A DNA stretch of 64,000 nucleotides, from contig PTEX01000340.1 in assembly GCA_003342815.1 (NCBI GenBank), positions 401,995-465,994 on the forward strand, written 5' to 3'. The translations under genes and the position numbers were made by a program. Positions 23,921-35,692 of the stretch are shown in pieces (positions within the stretch are counted from its first letter, which is position 1; the number at the start of each line of letters is the position of its first letter). The DNA is from Eudromia elegans (Eukaryota > Chordata > Aves > Tinamiformes > Tinamidae). The notes below the pieces were generated by a model that was given only the letters and a program-made list of their open reading frames with translations, did not search any database and was not told where the DNA came from.

Positions 23921-25218
23921 TTTCTATTATAGCCAAAGACTCTGGACACAAGCATGCAGCTTCATTATCTCCCAAGTTATCTCTGCCATACCCCCGAGGA
24001 CTACAGGAAGACAAATCCCTGAATATTATGTGCTTTTTGGGGACATATGAGATGATCCATGAGGGGAATGCAAAGATCTCTTTCTCTCTCTGGGCAGAAA
24101 AAAGCCACCTCCACTGACAACAGTGATCAAACTACTACTGCTGCTAATAAGACAGTCGGAGATACGGGTCAGAAAAAGCTGAATGGACTTTCCACAAAAT
24201 GTCTGCAGGCTTACTGCTGGTGTAAAATGTCAGGATTTCCTTGGCAGCAGTAGAGTTATGCTTGTTTATACAAGCTGGAGAACTGGTTTGTATTTTGGAT
24301 TTGATTAGCATCACTGAGACTTCAGTCGTCTGTCTTATCTGCGCATCAGAGACTCTCTGCAACTTGCTGTGTTCTATATATCATTCCACTCCTCTTTGCC
24401 TTGGGTCCAGCTAAGAAAGAAGAGTTTTAGGGCACAGACACTTTTGAAATGAAACTTCTGTAAAGATTTCTGTCACAGAGGCTATGCAGCATCTAAACTT
24501 CAGTGTGTGCATCTGCCTGTGATAATCAGTTTATACTAGAAGCCAGATTTCTCATTCTAAAGCTTTTCTTAAATTCTGAGTCTCTTTAAATAAGATAGAT
24601 CCATGCATGAGGTAAAATATGCCTCACAGATGCATAGAAGAACCAACGTAGGCTTCACCTATGATAGCAAGCGTGTCTGGTCTCTATTACTGAAGCCAAG
24701 AGATATAGATCAACTCACCTCCACACTGTTAAATGCCCCTGTCCTCCAAACAAGTTGCTCAGCCCCCAGCCCCAGTGTAGAGTGACCCATTTTAAACCTT
24801 GGACCACCACTGCTGAGGGTTGTCTGATATGGACCAAAACTGTATCAGAGAGGAGCATGTAAATCACCAAATAGTGTGGACTTTGACCTTCTAAAATGAA
24901 GAGTACTTCCTGCAGCTGTACGATGCAATATATAGGTATACATATATATAGCTATAATGGCCAACTGCAATCAGGGAACATTTTTCTGGTATAGCAAAGA
25001 CAAAGTAATATTTTATCATAGGCAAAAAAGTCTTTGTGACAGTCCAGCAGTGTGGATCTTCCCCTGCATATGTGGACCCCAGAGCTCGTCTTTCCATTCA
25101 TGCCAGAAAGCTTTTCACACTAGCAGGAAGACTCTGGACAGTGTTTCCCAAATGACTGTCACTTTCCATTCTACACCCAGCCAAGACAGAAAATTATTAG
25201 GCAACTGCCTACAGTTTT

Positions 25219-25803
25219 GTGCTGCTCAGCCTAGCCCTTGCTCTGGGGGCTGTTATCACCCCTGCCAGCTGGCAAGGGGCCCCACGATGCTTGTCCCATG
25301 CCATGCTGCTTCTCCCAGCAAACCCCTCCCAAGCGCTGCTGCCTATCCCCGTCAGCCTGCAGCCACAGCACAGTAATTCTTGGTGTCGCACTTGGATGGA
25401 GGCAACCTCTGCTCTCAGCCCCACTCACAGCTCTTTCCTTGGCCTGCAAGGCGCAGGGAAAAGCATCACATCGTCCCCGCCACTCCTCCACCCTCCAGAG
25501 ACCGAGAGCAGCAACACCCACCAGCTCAGGTGGCTGGGGAGACTTTTTCTTCCAGGATTCATCTCCATGTGGATATCTGTTGACATCTCCTGGGGAGATG
25601 AGAGAATTTTCTTTTCCCACATGCTGGCCAAGAAAGGAAGAACTGCATGTGTTTGTAAGGTCGCATGTGTTTGTAAGGCACATGGGACACCCCCACACAG
25701 AGTCAAGAGACATACACAGGGAACTTCTCAACAGTTGTGTCTATGCTTTCAAATACTAGAAAATGAAGTATTCCTTCTATCATTGATGGAATTTGCATCC
25801 TAA
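25219..25803 (+). other. unassigned 194-codon reading frame, probably not a gene
   Basis: The frame starts MLLSLALALGAVITPASWQG, which looks like a signal peptide, but nothing downstream resembles a known domain. Two other plus frames and two minus frames over the same DNA are also long. This points to low stop density in GC-rich sequence rather than selection. An 18-base tandem duplication (25645-25680) gives an internal repeat of CVCK. No splice sites, promoter or poly-A signal were tied to it. It is listed so the frame is not lost. Confidence 0.1.
25645..25680. repeat. 18-base tandem duplication
   Basis: GCATGTGTTTGTAAGG occurs twice head to tail with a period of 18. Only the last base of each unit differs. 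Confidence 0.9.
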
Positions 25804-28800
25804 ACCAAGTGTCATGATGGAAACTGTGCCAAAAGTGATTTATCTACTAATAACTTTTGTCTGTGTGTGTGGACAAGCATGATTTTGGAACTGTAAATAT
25901 GCTGTAAGACATTTGTTAAGGCCCCTCTAACACCAGATGCATGACACAGGTTCCTGGGGGGTTGCTTTTGGAATGTCAGAAATGCATTACAATGCCACAA
26001 TGTTCAAAACATTCAGGAAAACAAAAATCCCTAAATTAGGCAACATTGTGAGGCTAGGAAAATAAAAAAAGATTGAGTTCAGACACTGAAAAATAGTTGC
26101 ATTTTTGAAAATACTCTACAATTACCCCCAGGCATTCAAAAATCATGAGTCAGGTCTCAAAAAATCATAGCTGGCTTAAATATGTGGGTTTTAGTAAGCT
26201 TTTGTTTTCTGTACTATTAAGGGTCACATTTCTAAGTTCTTCTGGAAAAAAACAGAAAATGTACTTTATTTTGTAATAAAAGCTGGAGTCTTACATAATC
26301 TTACGGCCTTTGGGGCAGGGGCATTAGGCAAAAGATCGGTTAATACGATAAAATCCCAATGGCTGGGAACACTGGAGCAAAATCTAGCTTCTCAAACCCT
26401 GGTGTGAGATTTGGGCCCCAGTTCAAGAGCCCACATCCACAGGAATAGCCCACACTGGGGGAGTGAGTCACAGACATAATTGTTCCAGGCTGCAGCTTTT
26501 AGGTGGAGGATGTCAGAAGTAACCTGGTACATGATAGCCTTGTTCCAGTCAATGGAAAAAGTCTTTCTGAGTAGAGAAAATAAAAGCCTCTGAGGGACAG
26601 ATTACTGCAGTGACAAATTTACCCGTAACAAAAAAGTAAATAGTTTCAAAGGGCCTTGGGAGGTTTAGGGCTTTAGTATTTCAATACAATATATTGAATT
26701 CCTCTGAAACTTATTTCTTATGTGGTAACATCCACACGTAGGTTAAGGTTTGTTTAAAATATATGTATATATTTGGAAACAGCTAGTTTTTTAAGAGGAC
26801 CTAAAGTGTGGTTCAGAACTAAGAAAAGCATCTCTGCTTGTCACACTTCCACCCAGCCCTGCAGCTGCTTCCCTGTCCCAGCACAGATCAGAGCTATTGC
26901 CACCAACAAGACACTGGGGCTAGGAAAAAGCCTTTGTGTGGGGACTTCTCTGTAAGTCTCAGGATAGAGCTGAGTTCTTAGTCTTTAAGGATGTCACCAA
27001 GCACTCCACAGGAGAAGAGATTATCCTGGAACAATTCTAACCTTGTTATTTCAAGATTTTCTGAAGCATAGATGTTCTGTATTTGGAAAACATGGATTCA
27101 CCCTGACTTCACATCTTTCAAGCAAGCTTTTCTGGAATATAAGTAGCTATAAATCTCTGTTAGACCTTTCATTCACCCTCTCCAATCCACCCACTTCCAG
27201 TTAATTACTATACGTCACACAATGACCATATATATACAGCATGCTTTTCAGAAAGTATGTATCAACATTTCCAGCAAGTGCTCTTCATTGCCATTTCTTT
27301 GCCAAGTGATGTTGTGTCTGGCCATGGTTCTGTTATGAAAGAGGGAATACCACACTCATTTGCTAAGAAAATGGATATAGTTCTTCCCCTTTAAAATTCC
27401 TCAAAATCAAAGGTGCCACCAGTCTTGCACCCTGTGCCAAAGCCACCCTTATCTGCTGCTCACTGTCTTTCAGAAACACAAAATGCCATCTCTTCTGTCC
27501 AACTGGTATTAAAGCAACTGAAAGCTGCTTTTCTCTTTGTGTCAGTCTATGTGCTCGTCTATATCAATTCATCTTTATGGCTAATTTGGGGTGGAAAGCA
27601 CTCTTTTCCTCCCATTTTGCCACTACCTGACCCAGACATCAGTGTTAGGGAACAGAAACATGTAACCACAGCTGATATTGGATGTTGCAGTAAATACTGC
27701 TACTGCCAGTGGCATAGTTTACAATTCTCATACAGCGAGGGAGAAGATAGGGCACACTGCAGTGAAGGAAGCAGCTGAAGAAGTAAGCCTGGCCGTAGAC
27801 GATAGGAAGTGGGCAGTGATGTATCCTACAGGACCTGGAGTTGGCCGAGCATATGGGGAGATGCAGAATTTGAGCTTGAGAGGTTAAGGCACCTGGCAGT
27901 TTGGAAGGAGGTGTCCTGGCCCAAGGAGGACTATGCTTGTGGATGGGAGCAGTGGTTTGGTGGAGTTTGGCCAAGCCCAAGCCTAGGGTAATTGTCCTGA
28001 TCACAGACAAGCCTATAACCTGCTTGCCCTGCTCAAAATGGTCTTCTTGTATTGCCAAATACAATACAAGACCTTCTCCTGAGTACTTGCACATCTAGAC
28101 TTTCCAGTCCTGCCTGCACTGGAAGAGGTCAGAAACCCACAACAAATACCCATGTAAATATTCAAAAAGTATTCAGCAAGTGTTCTTTCTTTGCTATGCA
28201 TGAGCTTAGAAAAGGCAACCTGGGCATCTCAAACTGAGAAGTTAATAGTTGATTAAGACCCCTTGAAGTCACTGGAAAGTGATTTACAGTGCAATTTGCA
28301 GTAACTGTTATGCCTTTCTCATCATCCTTTGTACAGGCAGTCTGACACTCCTCTTTTGCTGCAGCTGGGAGCTTATTAACACTGAATCCTTGCACTTGTG
28401 TTGAGGCATCAGCCTGTGTTTCTGTCAACCATGGAGCACCTGGAGCAGCCACGTGACTGTGAAGCCAGGCAAAGAGATGGTGATCAAATCTTTTCAGAAG
28501 AATGGCTTCAGATTGTGTGAGCTCTCCATTTACTGAGTGAAGTCCTCGATGTTATGTTGTGAGCTACCACTCCGATGCTTGGTGGAAAGCATGGAAAAAG
28601 AGATACAGAAATGAAACTCTTGACTCTCAAAGGTGTGAGAGCATTTCCACAGAGGCACACAATGCAAGCAGAGAGCAGAGAGTGGCCATGGTCCAGTGAC
28701 TGAAGGCATGAGGCTCGCCCTTACGCCAAATGAGCAGGCACGGCAGTACTGAACAGACTAAGCAGATACTGACCCCATTGCGACTAACCAGTGACCTGGA

Positions 28801-29090
28801 AGAAGGTGCACGTGATTGTGGTTGCTGTAGGATTTCCCAGGGGCCACCATTTGGCAGCATGGTTGTAGGGTTGGCAGGATGAGAGGATTTACGCAGCGAA
28901 CAGTGATACTTGGAGAAGGGAGTGAAGTTCTGCACGGTGCTACAACTGCCGTTCCAAAGAGTAGTTCTGATGGTACACCCTCATTTTGGTGATTTTATGC
29001 AAGTTGTAAAATAATGTGTGTAAAATAACTGTGATTACAAATGATAAGTCACTTCAAAAGTGATTAAGAAAAATTTGGCCAAGCTCTTTT

Positions 29091-29125
29091 GCCTTACTTT
29101 CAAAAGATATGCCTTACTTTCAAAA
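29091..29125. repeat. 15-base direct repeat, period 20
   Basis: GCCTTACTTTCAAAA occurs at 29091-29105 and again at 29111-29125, with GATAT between the copies. Confidence 0.9.
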
Positions 29126-31245
29126 ACTTTTGAATTTCTTCTAAAAATCAGACAGAGAAGTTTTTTCTGTACACAGGTTTTGTGCAAACTGAGTATTAGT
29201 TCCTTAGGTCCTCATATAAGGGAATGGCAATGAATACCATTAATTTTAAATGAAACTCTCCTGATTTTAGCTGGATTCATGACCAGTCTTCAGATAATCT
29301 TTTGTTAATGTTGTATGCACTGATTTGAACTAAAAGGTAGTACATTTTTCAAGCCAGATAATGATGATCATTGAACATTGCCAAGCTGAATTTCCAAAAA
29401 CACAAAAAGGACTTAATTGGAGGATTTAAAAAGAAAAATGCAGTCTGGGACTAATTTCAAGGAGATTTTTGGTATACAAAGCCACGTTTAGACTCAATAT
29501 ACAGATAAGTCATAGGAATATACCATGAATAATCTTCCTGTAATTTAATTACACTCTGTAATTAGTCTAGATCAAATCTGACTGTGTTTGGCTGTCCATA
29601 CATATCAAAGGAGTTTGAGGTTTGAGGGGTGTGTGTCTTCTTATGGTTTTGTCCAATACAAGTAATGCCATTGCTTGGTATAAAATGCAGCTTCTAGATA
29701 GCATGACATCCATTTTCTGACAGAGAGCGCCACTGAAGACTGGATTTCGTAGGAAAGAAATGTCTCATTGAGGAATGTAGTTCCTAAGAAATACTGTTTT
29801 GTGATTTGGAATTACATACTGTCTAGTGGGTGTTAGGAGTCGATGTTTTGAACATGCAGTGTTAAGACCATCTAGTAGTCACACACTGAAGCGTCAACTC
29901 TCCCTCCAAAATTATTGCTTGTAGAACTAGGGTAACACTGGGTGTATAGGACACAATAACTGTATTAGAATTATTGTGATAATAGGTCTAAGGATTTTTT
30001 TTATCTCAAAACTGATCATTATTACAAAATTTCATGACGAAAAATCTGTTCTCCTATGGCAATATCTTGGTCAGTCCATGTTTTGTTTAATTTCTTGCAG
30101 AATGATCCTGAAACACATCTGTGGGCTGCTACAGATTACTCTGTGACTGTTCCTGGTGGCTGAAGAAATAAGGCACTGACAGCGCAAAAAACTATGAGAA
30201 AGAAATGCATCTGACATGTAATATGAGTAAAAACATTGTTCCTGCTGAAGCACCAGTTCCCTCTGCACTCCCCACTTAACAAGCAAGATCTCCCTAGAAA
30301 GATCACCAAGTAGACCTTGCCTGGATAGGATGGCTCTGGTCCTGCTCCCTCACTCCCTGTCTGCAGTATGCCTGGCAAGAAGGGACCATAGCCTTTGCTG
30401 ACACTAAACACAGTGCTTAAAACCTTGCACAAGTCCTTGCTAGGATCCTTGCCTATTCCTACCCCGATTTCCTCCATAAGGCATGATACTGTCATGGGCA
30501 CAGACAGGAAAAAAAGTTCTTTCTTTCAAAAGTGAATAATCTGGTTTGTTTCTGTGTTGGTGTTTATTTTACGACAGTGTAACAAAGCCGGTAAATGTTA
30601 AGCCAGAGTAAGTATTAGCAATGGAAATAATTACTACTGCTTCAACTGACATTTTGTTAATATTACTGTAGCGCTGTCTCATGAGTCATGACAGGATGGA
30701 AATTAATTTGTCACTGCTGTAGGTCTCTTTTTCTTTACTATTAAGCCAATTTCTCCTCTCGCATTCATCTGTTCAAGTGGCTGCAGTAGAACTAATAAAC
30801 CAAAAACATGCTTGAACATCCTTGTACGTGCTGCCTTCTCTGCAGCCAAGGCATTTTAAATGTCATCTTGCTTAGGTAATGGAACAGATATGTGAAAACT
30901 GAGGCCCTGGTTTGAAGAATCACTGAAGATAATGTAGAGTCTCTAGACTCCTTCAGATTTTGAAAAGTTATATGTTTAAAGTCCTCAGAAATAACGTAGC
31001 TTTTGAGAAATTCTTAGTATAAAAGTTCCATCTGTGCAAAGGTGGGACTCATTTTCTGTTTTTATATTAATGTATGGCAAAGCTAGCTCTCATACCTCAC
31101 CTGCAAGCACGCACTAGTTCTCTCAGCCTCTAGGAACAAGCTCTTCTTTCTTCTGGTACCTTTCCAGAATGCCTGCTTCTGGTGATTTAGTGCCATCCTG
31201 ATCAAAAACTGTTATACAGCAAAATGATATAATGAAGCAGCAAGA

Positions 31246-31491
31246 ATATATATATAATATATATGTGTAATTTTATATATAATGATATATGCATTAATAT
31301 ATTGTATTATTATATATAATATATAATTATATAATATATAATAAAATGTATAATAATACAATAATAGCAAAATATTATTATATATTATTATATGTAATAT
31401 CTATAGTATAATTAATATAATTAATATATTAATATATGTAATGTTATATATATATATAATTATACATAAAAATAATACATATAATAATATT
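31246..31491. repeat. AT-only microsatellite, degenerate (TA)n/(TAA)n
   Basis: About 245 bases are almost wholly A and T, mainly ATATAT with TAA interruptions. The repeat is likely unstable in length and prone to DNA unwinding or cruciforms. A decayed CR1 fragment begins about 100 bases to its right. Confidence 0.92.
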
Positions 31492-31589
31492 TTTTCGATC
31501 TCATATGATGACCACGGGGTCAGGGGGTGATCTGACTCAGTGTCAAGAAATGGTGAGTGGAAAACCTTATTACCAGTCAGATTGTGCTG

Positions 31590-31816
31590 GACAGGCGGCA
31601 ACAGGACACAACTTGCAGGAAGGAAATTTTTTATTACCTATTAAGAACATTTGTCACTGTGCAAGTGGTCAGACACTGGAACAATCCCTTGGAGAAGTTC
31701 TGGGATGTCCAACTTAGGAGATATCAGCTATGGAAGGCACAATGCAACCTTCTCTAAGTGCTTTGGGCAGGTGGTTGGATGGGCAGCGGTCACCTCCTGC
31801 CTAGGCTATTCCAAGC
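31590..31816 (+). mobile_element. CR1 LINE 3' fragment, old and diverged
   Basis: GACACTGGAACAATCCCTTG and neighbouring words follow the CR1 3' region (actggaacaggctgcccagagagg in spirit). After it come TGCAACCTTCTCTAAGTG, a GGTTGGATG match and a decayed ending near CTATTCCAAGCC. No clean ATTCTRTG tail remains. Many substitutions and small gaps suggest an older insertion than the other CR1 copies here. Recognised by eye, so the boundaries are approximate. Confidence 0.7.
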
Positions 31817-34384
31817 CTTTCTGAAGCCTTTGGAAGGTTTTGTCTGCTTGTGCATTTGAAGAAATGGCTTCTGATATCACATTTGCTTTGGACTGAGCAA
31901 ACTTAACATGTTTCAGTCTCCATATGGAAGTTTTTAATCTCAAAATTCCAATAGAGGAAAACATATAGATTCCTAGACAATAATAGTTAAAGTGAAAATA
32001 CCTCTTCACTCTTCCTTTGGCTGCTGAAATAGGAATTTATTCCATTTGTGCACTGATTATTCCTTTTATACATATATGTATATATGTATGCATTTGCGTG
32101 TGCATATCTGTGTCCAGCCTTACTAGCAGCATACCTGACATCCAGCAACCTGTCCAGTCCATAGATAGTGGCAGACCCTGTGTTTCCCAGCATGTACTGT
32201 TACTGAACTAGTGGTAATTTTAGCTGTTTTCAGCTGGCATTCTCTAGATCTACTCCTGAAATCTCCTCAGAAGGTGGATAAATGAGAACACTAATGCTAA
32301 ACTATTTCTACTGAGGAACTGTTTCTAATTTTGAAAAGTCAAAGAAGCTTTTCTCTATTGTGAAGTAAATTCATTTTATAAATTAAATTTAACCTTTGCT
32401 GAAACCTGTGGTTTTAGGAACCTGAGGGACTCTACTTGCTTTTGGGATTTTTTGTTTGTTTGCTTGATTGATTGTTTTATTTTGATTTGTTTTAATATTT
32501 TAATGCCTAAAAGTGACACAGTCAGGAAAGTTGAAAGAAATTAGACTTCTGGTGAAGAATTACTTTTTTTTTTGAAAACGAACTTCAGCAATGAGGCCTA
32601 AGAAAACCTCAAGATTTCATCCCATGGATAGGAATCTAGCTTTGTCTCTGGGAAAGTGTGGCTATTATCTATAAAAGGTGACAAATCTTAGTAGAAGTCT
32701 TCTCCTGTGCATAAGACATCAGACCAAAGCACACTTTCTTCCGCTTCCATCTCTCAGACTGATGCACCAGGGAAGAGTGATAATTCATTTTCAGCATCAC
32801 GCTATACTCTCAGTCAGCTTGCATATGGGGCAAACGCACCTGTCCCTGAAAAGATCTGCAGGTGTAGGAAATGTCAGTGTTCTTTTCATTGCTTTAAACA
32901 TATAGTTCAACAAGTAAATATTTCACTGTCCCTGGATGCACTTTGACAATAGGCAGAGGAAACAACAGTGTGTTTTCCATTTCTGCAAACTCCATTTTTT
33001 AGGTGAAATCTCAGCTCTTGAAACCAGATCTTACTGTGAAATTCATTCTAAAGGGTTTCCTGTGAGCCTAATGTATATTCCTTACGTTCTGAAACAATAT
33101 GATATCCCCTCCCTAACACAGGTAAATTACACCATTCTTCTCATTTCACTATGAGTGCCTGTTTTTTAGCACTGCATCTATGCATACTTATATATTTAAT
33201 ATCTGACAAAGTGACAGAAAGTTGCTAGTCAACACTATACCTTAACAGATAGCAGAGAAGGTCAGTAGGAGAGTGCAGGCAAGCATGCCAAATACTTGTG
33301 CTTGCTCTAGGGTGTCACAAGAGGGTTGGTTTGAGTTTCTATCCCAGCAGCAATTTCATTAAATTCAGCCCTGTTGGAAATTGCTTGGATTTGGAGTTTT
33401 ATAGGCTCTTCCTTCCCTTGGACATCACCTGTTTAAAACAAAGCTCTCATTGTTTGTTTAAAAACTGCACAAGGCTTCTCTGGCCCTTGTCAGAGAGATG
33501 CATGGCTACAATGTCTCTGTTCCATCCACAGCTTTCAGTCCTCATGAATTAAAAACCAAGGAGGAATTTTCTTAGGGTGACAAATAGAATGCCAACTAGT
33601 AAGTAATAAACTTGGAGAGGGATGGTTCCTTAGCTGTCTTATCTATCTCCCTCCCTCCCTACATCAGCATTTTCTTGGCCCATGACTTTCGCAGCATGCA
33701 CTAGCACATCATTTCCTGAACGTATGGATCTCACCATTTAGCAGGACAATGCATCATAGAAGCAACAAACGTATTTTAGTAGATGTTGTCTTCTAGCACA
33801 TGGACACCTCACAAGTCAAACACTATATCTTAGTAGAACGATGGAAGCCAACAGTGTGCCTCTACCTGCTTTTAAGTAGCAAAATGAGAAAGCATGGATT
33901 TTTCTTGCAGATCACAGATTATTTCTGTTGACTTGGCTCTTGTTGCAACAAGAGCTTAGAGATCAGCAGTTTTTTTCCTCCTAATAGAGCATTTCAGAAA
34001 AAAGACATCACCCTGCCACTTTCAAGAATCGAGAAGTCTAGTCACTCTCACAGATCTGAGGACAATCAGACCAGAAAAATCCTAAACTTCTTAAAACATC
34101 TGCTGTTCACTGGGACTTTAGTGTTCTGTGGGTGCACAGAAATTCTCATTCAGTGATACACAGAAGGTTGTCCACGGTGTGTTTCACGTTAAGGAGGGAT
34201 TTCTTGCAACCTGACTAGTCAAATAAAAAACCCCATGTCTTTGATTTTTTCATTTCAGAAAATATTCTCTGAGGTGACACAGACTGGGAAGACTGCCTAA
34301 GGCACAAAGAGCTTATAAAATTGCCTCTATTGCTTCCTTAAGCTGCCTCAAAGTGAGCTGATTATTGTGGCCATAGCTTTTTTT

Positions 34385-34402
34385 AAAAAAAAAAAAAAAA
34401 AA
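34385..34402. repeat. poly-A tract, 18 bases
   Basis: This is an uninterrupted A run. No retrotransposon body was identified upstream. Confidence 0.9.
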
Positions 34403-35016
34403 TTCTTTAATATCTACTGTAGATGTTAGTGGACATGTTGTATGAGATGGGGATGCCTGTTCATGAGTAATTGCATGGAGATCATCACCTCAGAGGCCAT
34501 CAAATACTTGCCAAATGTCAACTACATTCCACCAATAAAACCTGAGATAAGTACGAGCCACCAATCAAGAGGTCACAGCAAATTTCACTGAATAAATGCT
34601 GCCGACCTTTTGGGGGTTCTCTTATTGCACTTTCACTGAGTCCGAACTACTAAGGGGGAACCAACTAATCAATTTTGGAAATATGATGGTCCCTATCTGA
34701 ATTGATCCATGAGTTAAATACTGGTATAGACTTTTTAATACCTTTCCGTGAATGAATACTGAACAATTTTGATTTGCTCACAGAATCCCTCTGCTAAGCC
34801 ATGTCATGTATGTAAAATATCATTCAAATATTAACCTTTTGAAGGAAGTTAATCGTGTGTTCCTTACTGTGTCTGTGCTCCTCTGAAAAAAACAGTCAGT
34901 AAGTAGTTCTTTGTGAGCACACTGACATCTCCTGGTTGCATCTGAAATTGTGCTGCAAGGAAGTAAATATTTACAGAACATGAATTCCTGCAAGGCATAC
35001 ACTAGATTTTTCCCCT

Positions 35017-35058
35017 AAAAAAACAAAACAAAACCAAAACAAACAAAGAAAAAAAAAA
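35017..35058. repeat. A-rich (AAAAC)n-like microsatellite
   Basis: Repeats of AAAAC and AAAC end in a run of A, about 42 bases in all. Confidence 0.8.
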
Positions 35059-35571
35059 GTGCTTTGGATTACTCCAGGAAGATATGTTGCTGAGGGAAAA
35101 AAAATGTGAAACTTTAAACACAATTTTGAGTCAGTGTCCCAAAGAGCCCTAATGGATTCTGAAGGCAGAAGTATTGTAGAGATTTGCAATTCTTGGTGTA
35201 ACTACTGAAGATAAGATTCAGATCTGTTTCCTCCGTTCACTTCACTGTCTCTGGGATGAAGACAAGAGAAATAATTGTCTGGGCGATGCTGAACTAGTGT
35301 AACCCAGCCTTGTCCTTCTGCTTGTCCTTTTGCTCACACCTGCGTGCGCACACCCAGCCTGCTGGGGTGGACATGTGTGCCTAGAAGATCAGTCCTGCTC
35401 ACGCCAGGGTGCATTTCCAAAAATATGGCTAATTCAGAACTAACGACAGCTGCGTGAAGTGTGAAGCATGGATTATGAATAATTCCTCTTCATGCTGAAA
35501 TTTCAACTTTTCCTCAAAAGGAGCTTTAAAAAAATCTGTTTGGTGTTTGAGATACAAGTTGCATTTTGACT

Positions 35572-35692
35572 TTGTGACCCTTTGCAATGTGCTCTAGGTG
35601 CTGCTGCTTGAGCAGAGGGGTTGGAATAGATGAATTCTAGGGGTCCCTTCCAACCTCAACCACTCTGTGATTCTGTGAATTTGCTTCTATGA
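35572..35692 (+). mobile_element. CR1 LINE 3' end
   Basis: The sequence moves from GTGACCC...GCTCTAGGTG through AGCAGAGGGGTTGGAATAGA and GGTCCCTTCCAACC to the terminal CTCTGTGATTCTGTGAAT, which is the CR1 3' end. The 5' side is truncated, as is usual for CR1. The element lies on the plus strand and is about 120 bases long. Confidence 0.92.

Larger units (their letters stand above)
23921..31245. other. intergenic region
   Basis: No gene was recognised. A GC-richer block at about 25200-25800 is open in three plus-strand frames, and a perfect 16-base core is duplicated at 25645-25680. GCCTTACTTTCAAAA is repeated at 29091-29105 and 29111-29125. The rest is unremarkable AT-rich sequence without identifiable transposons. 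Confidence 0.65.
31831..35571. other. intergenic region between CR1 fragments
   Basis: No gene was recognised. Contents are a (CTCC)n-like run at 33645-33660, poly-A at 34385-34402 and an A-rich imperfect (AAAAC)n at 35017-35058. The rest is AT-rich single-copy-looking sequence. Confidence 0.65.
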
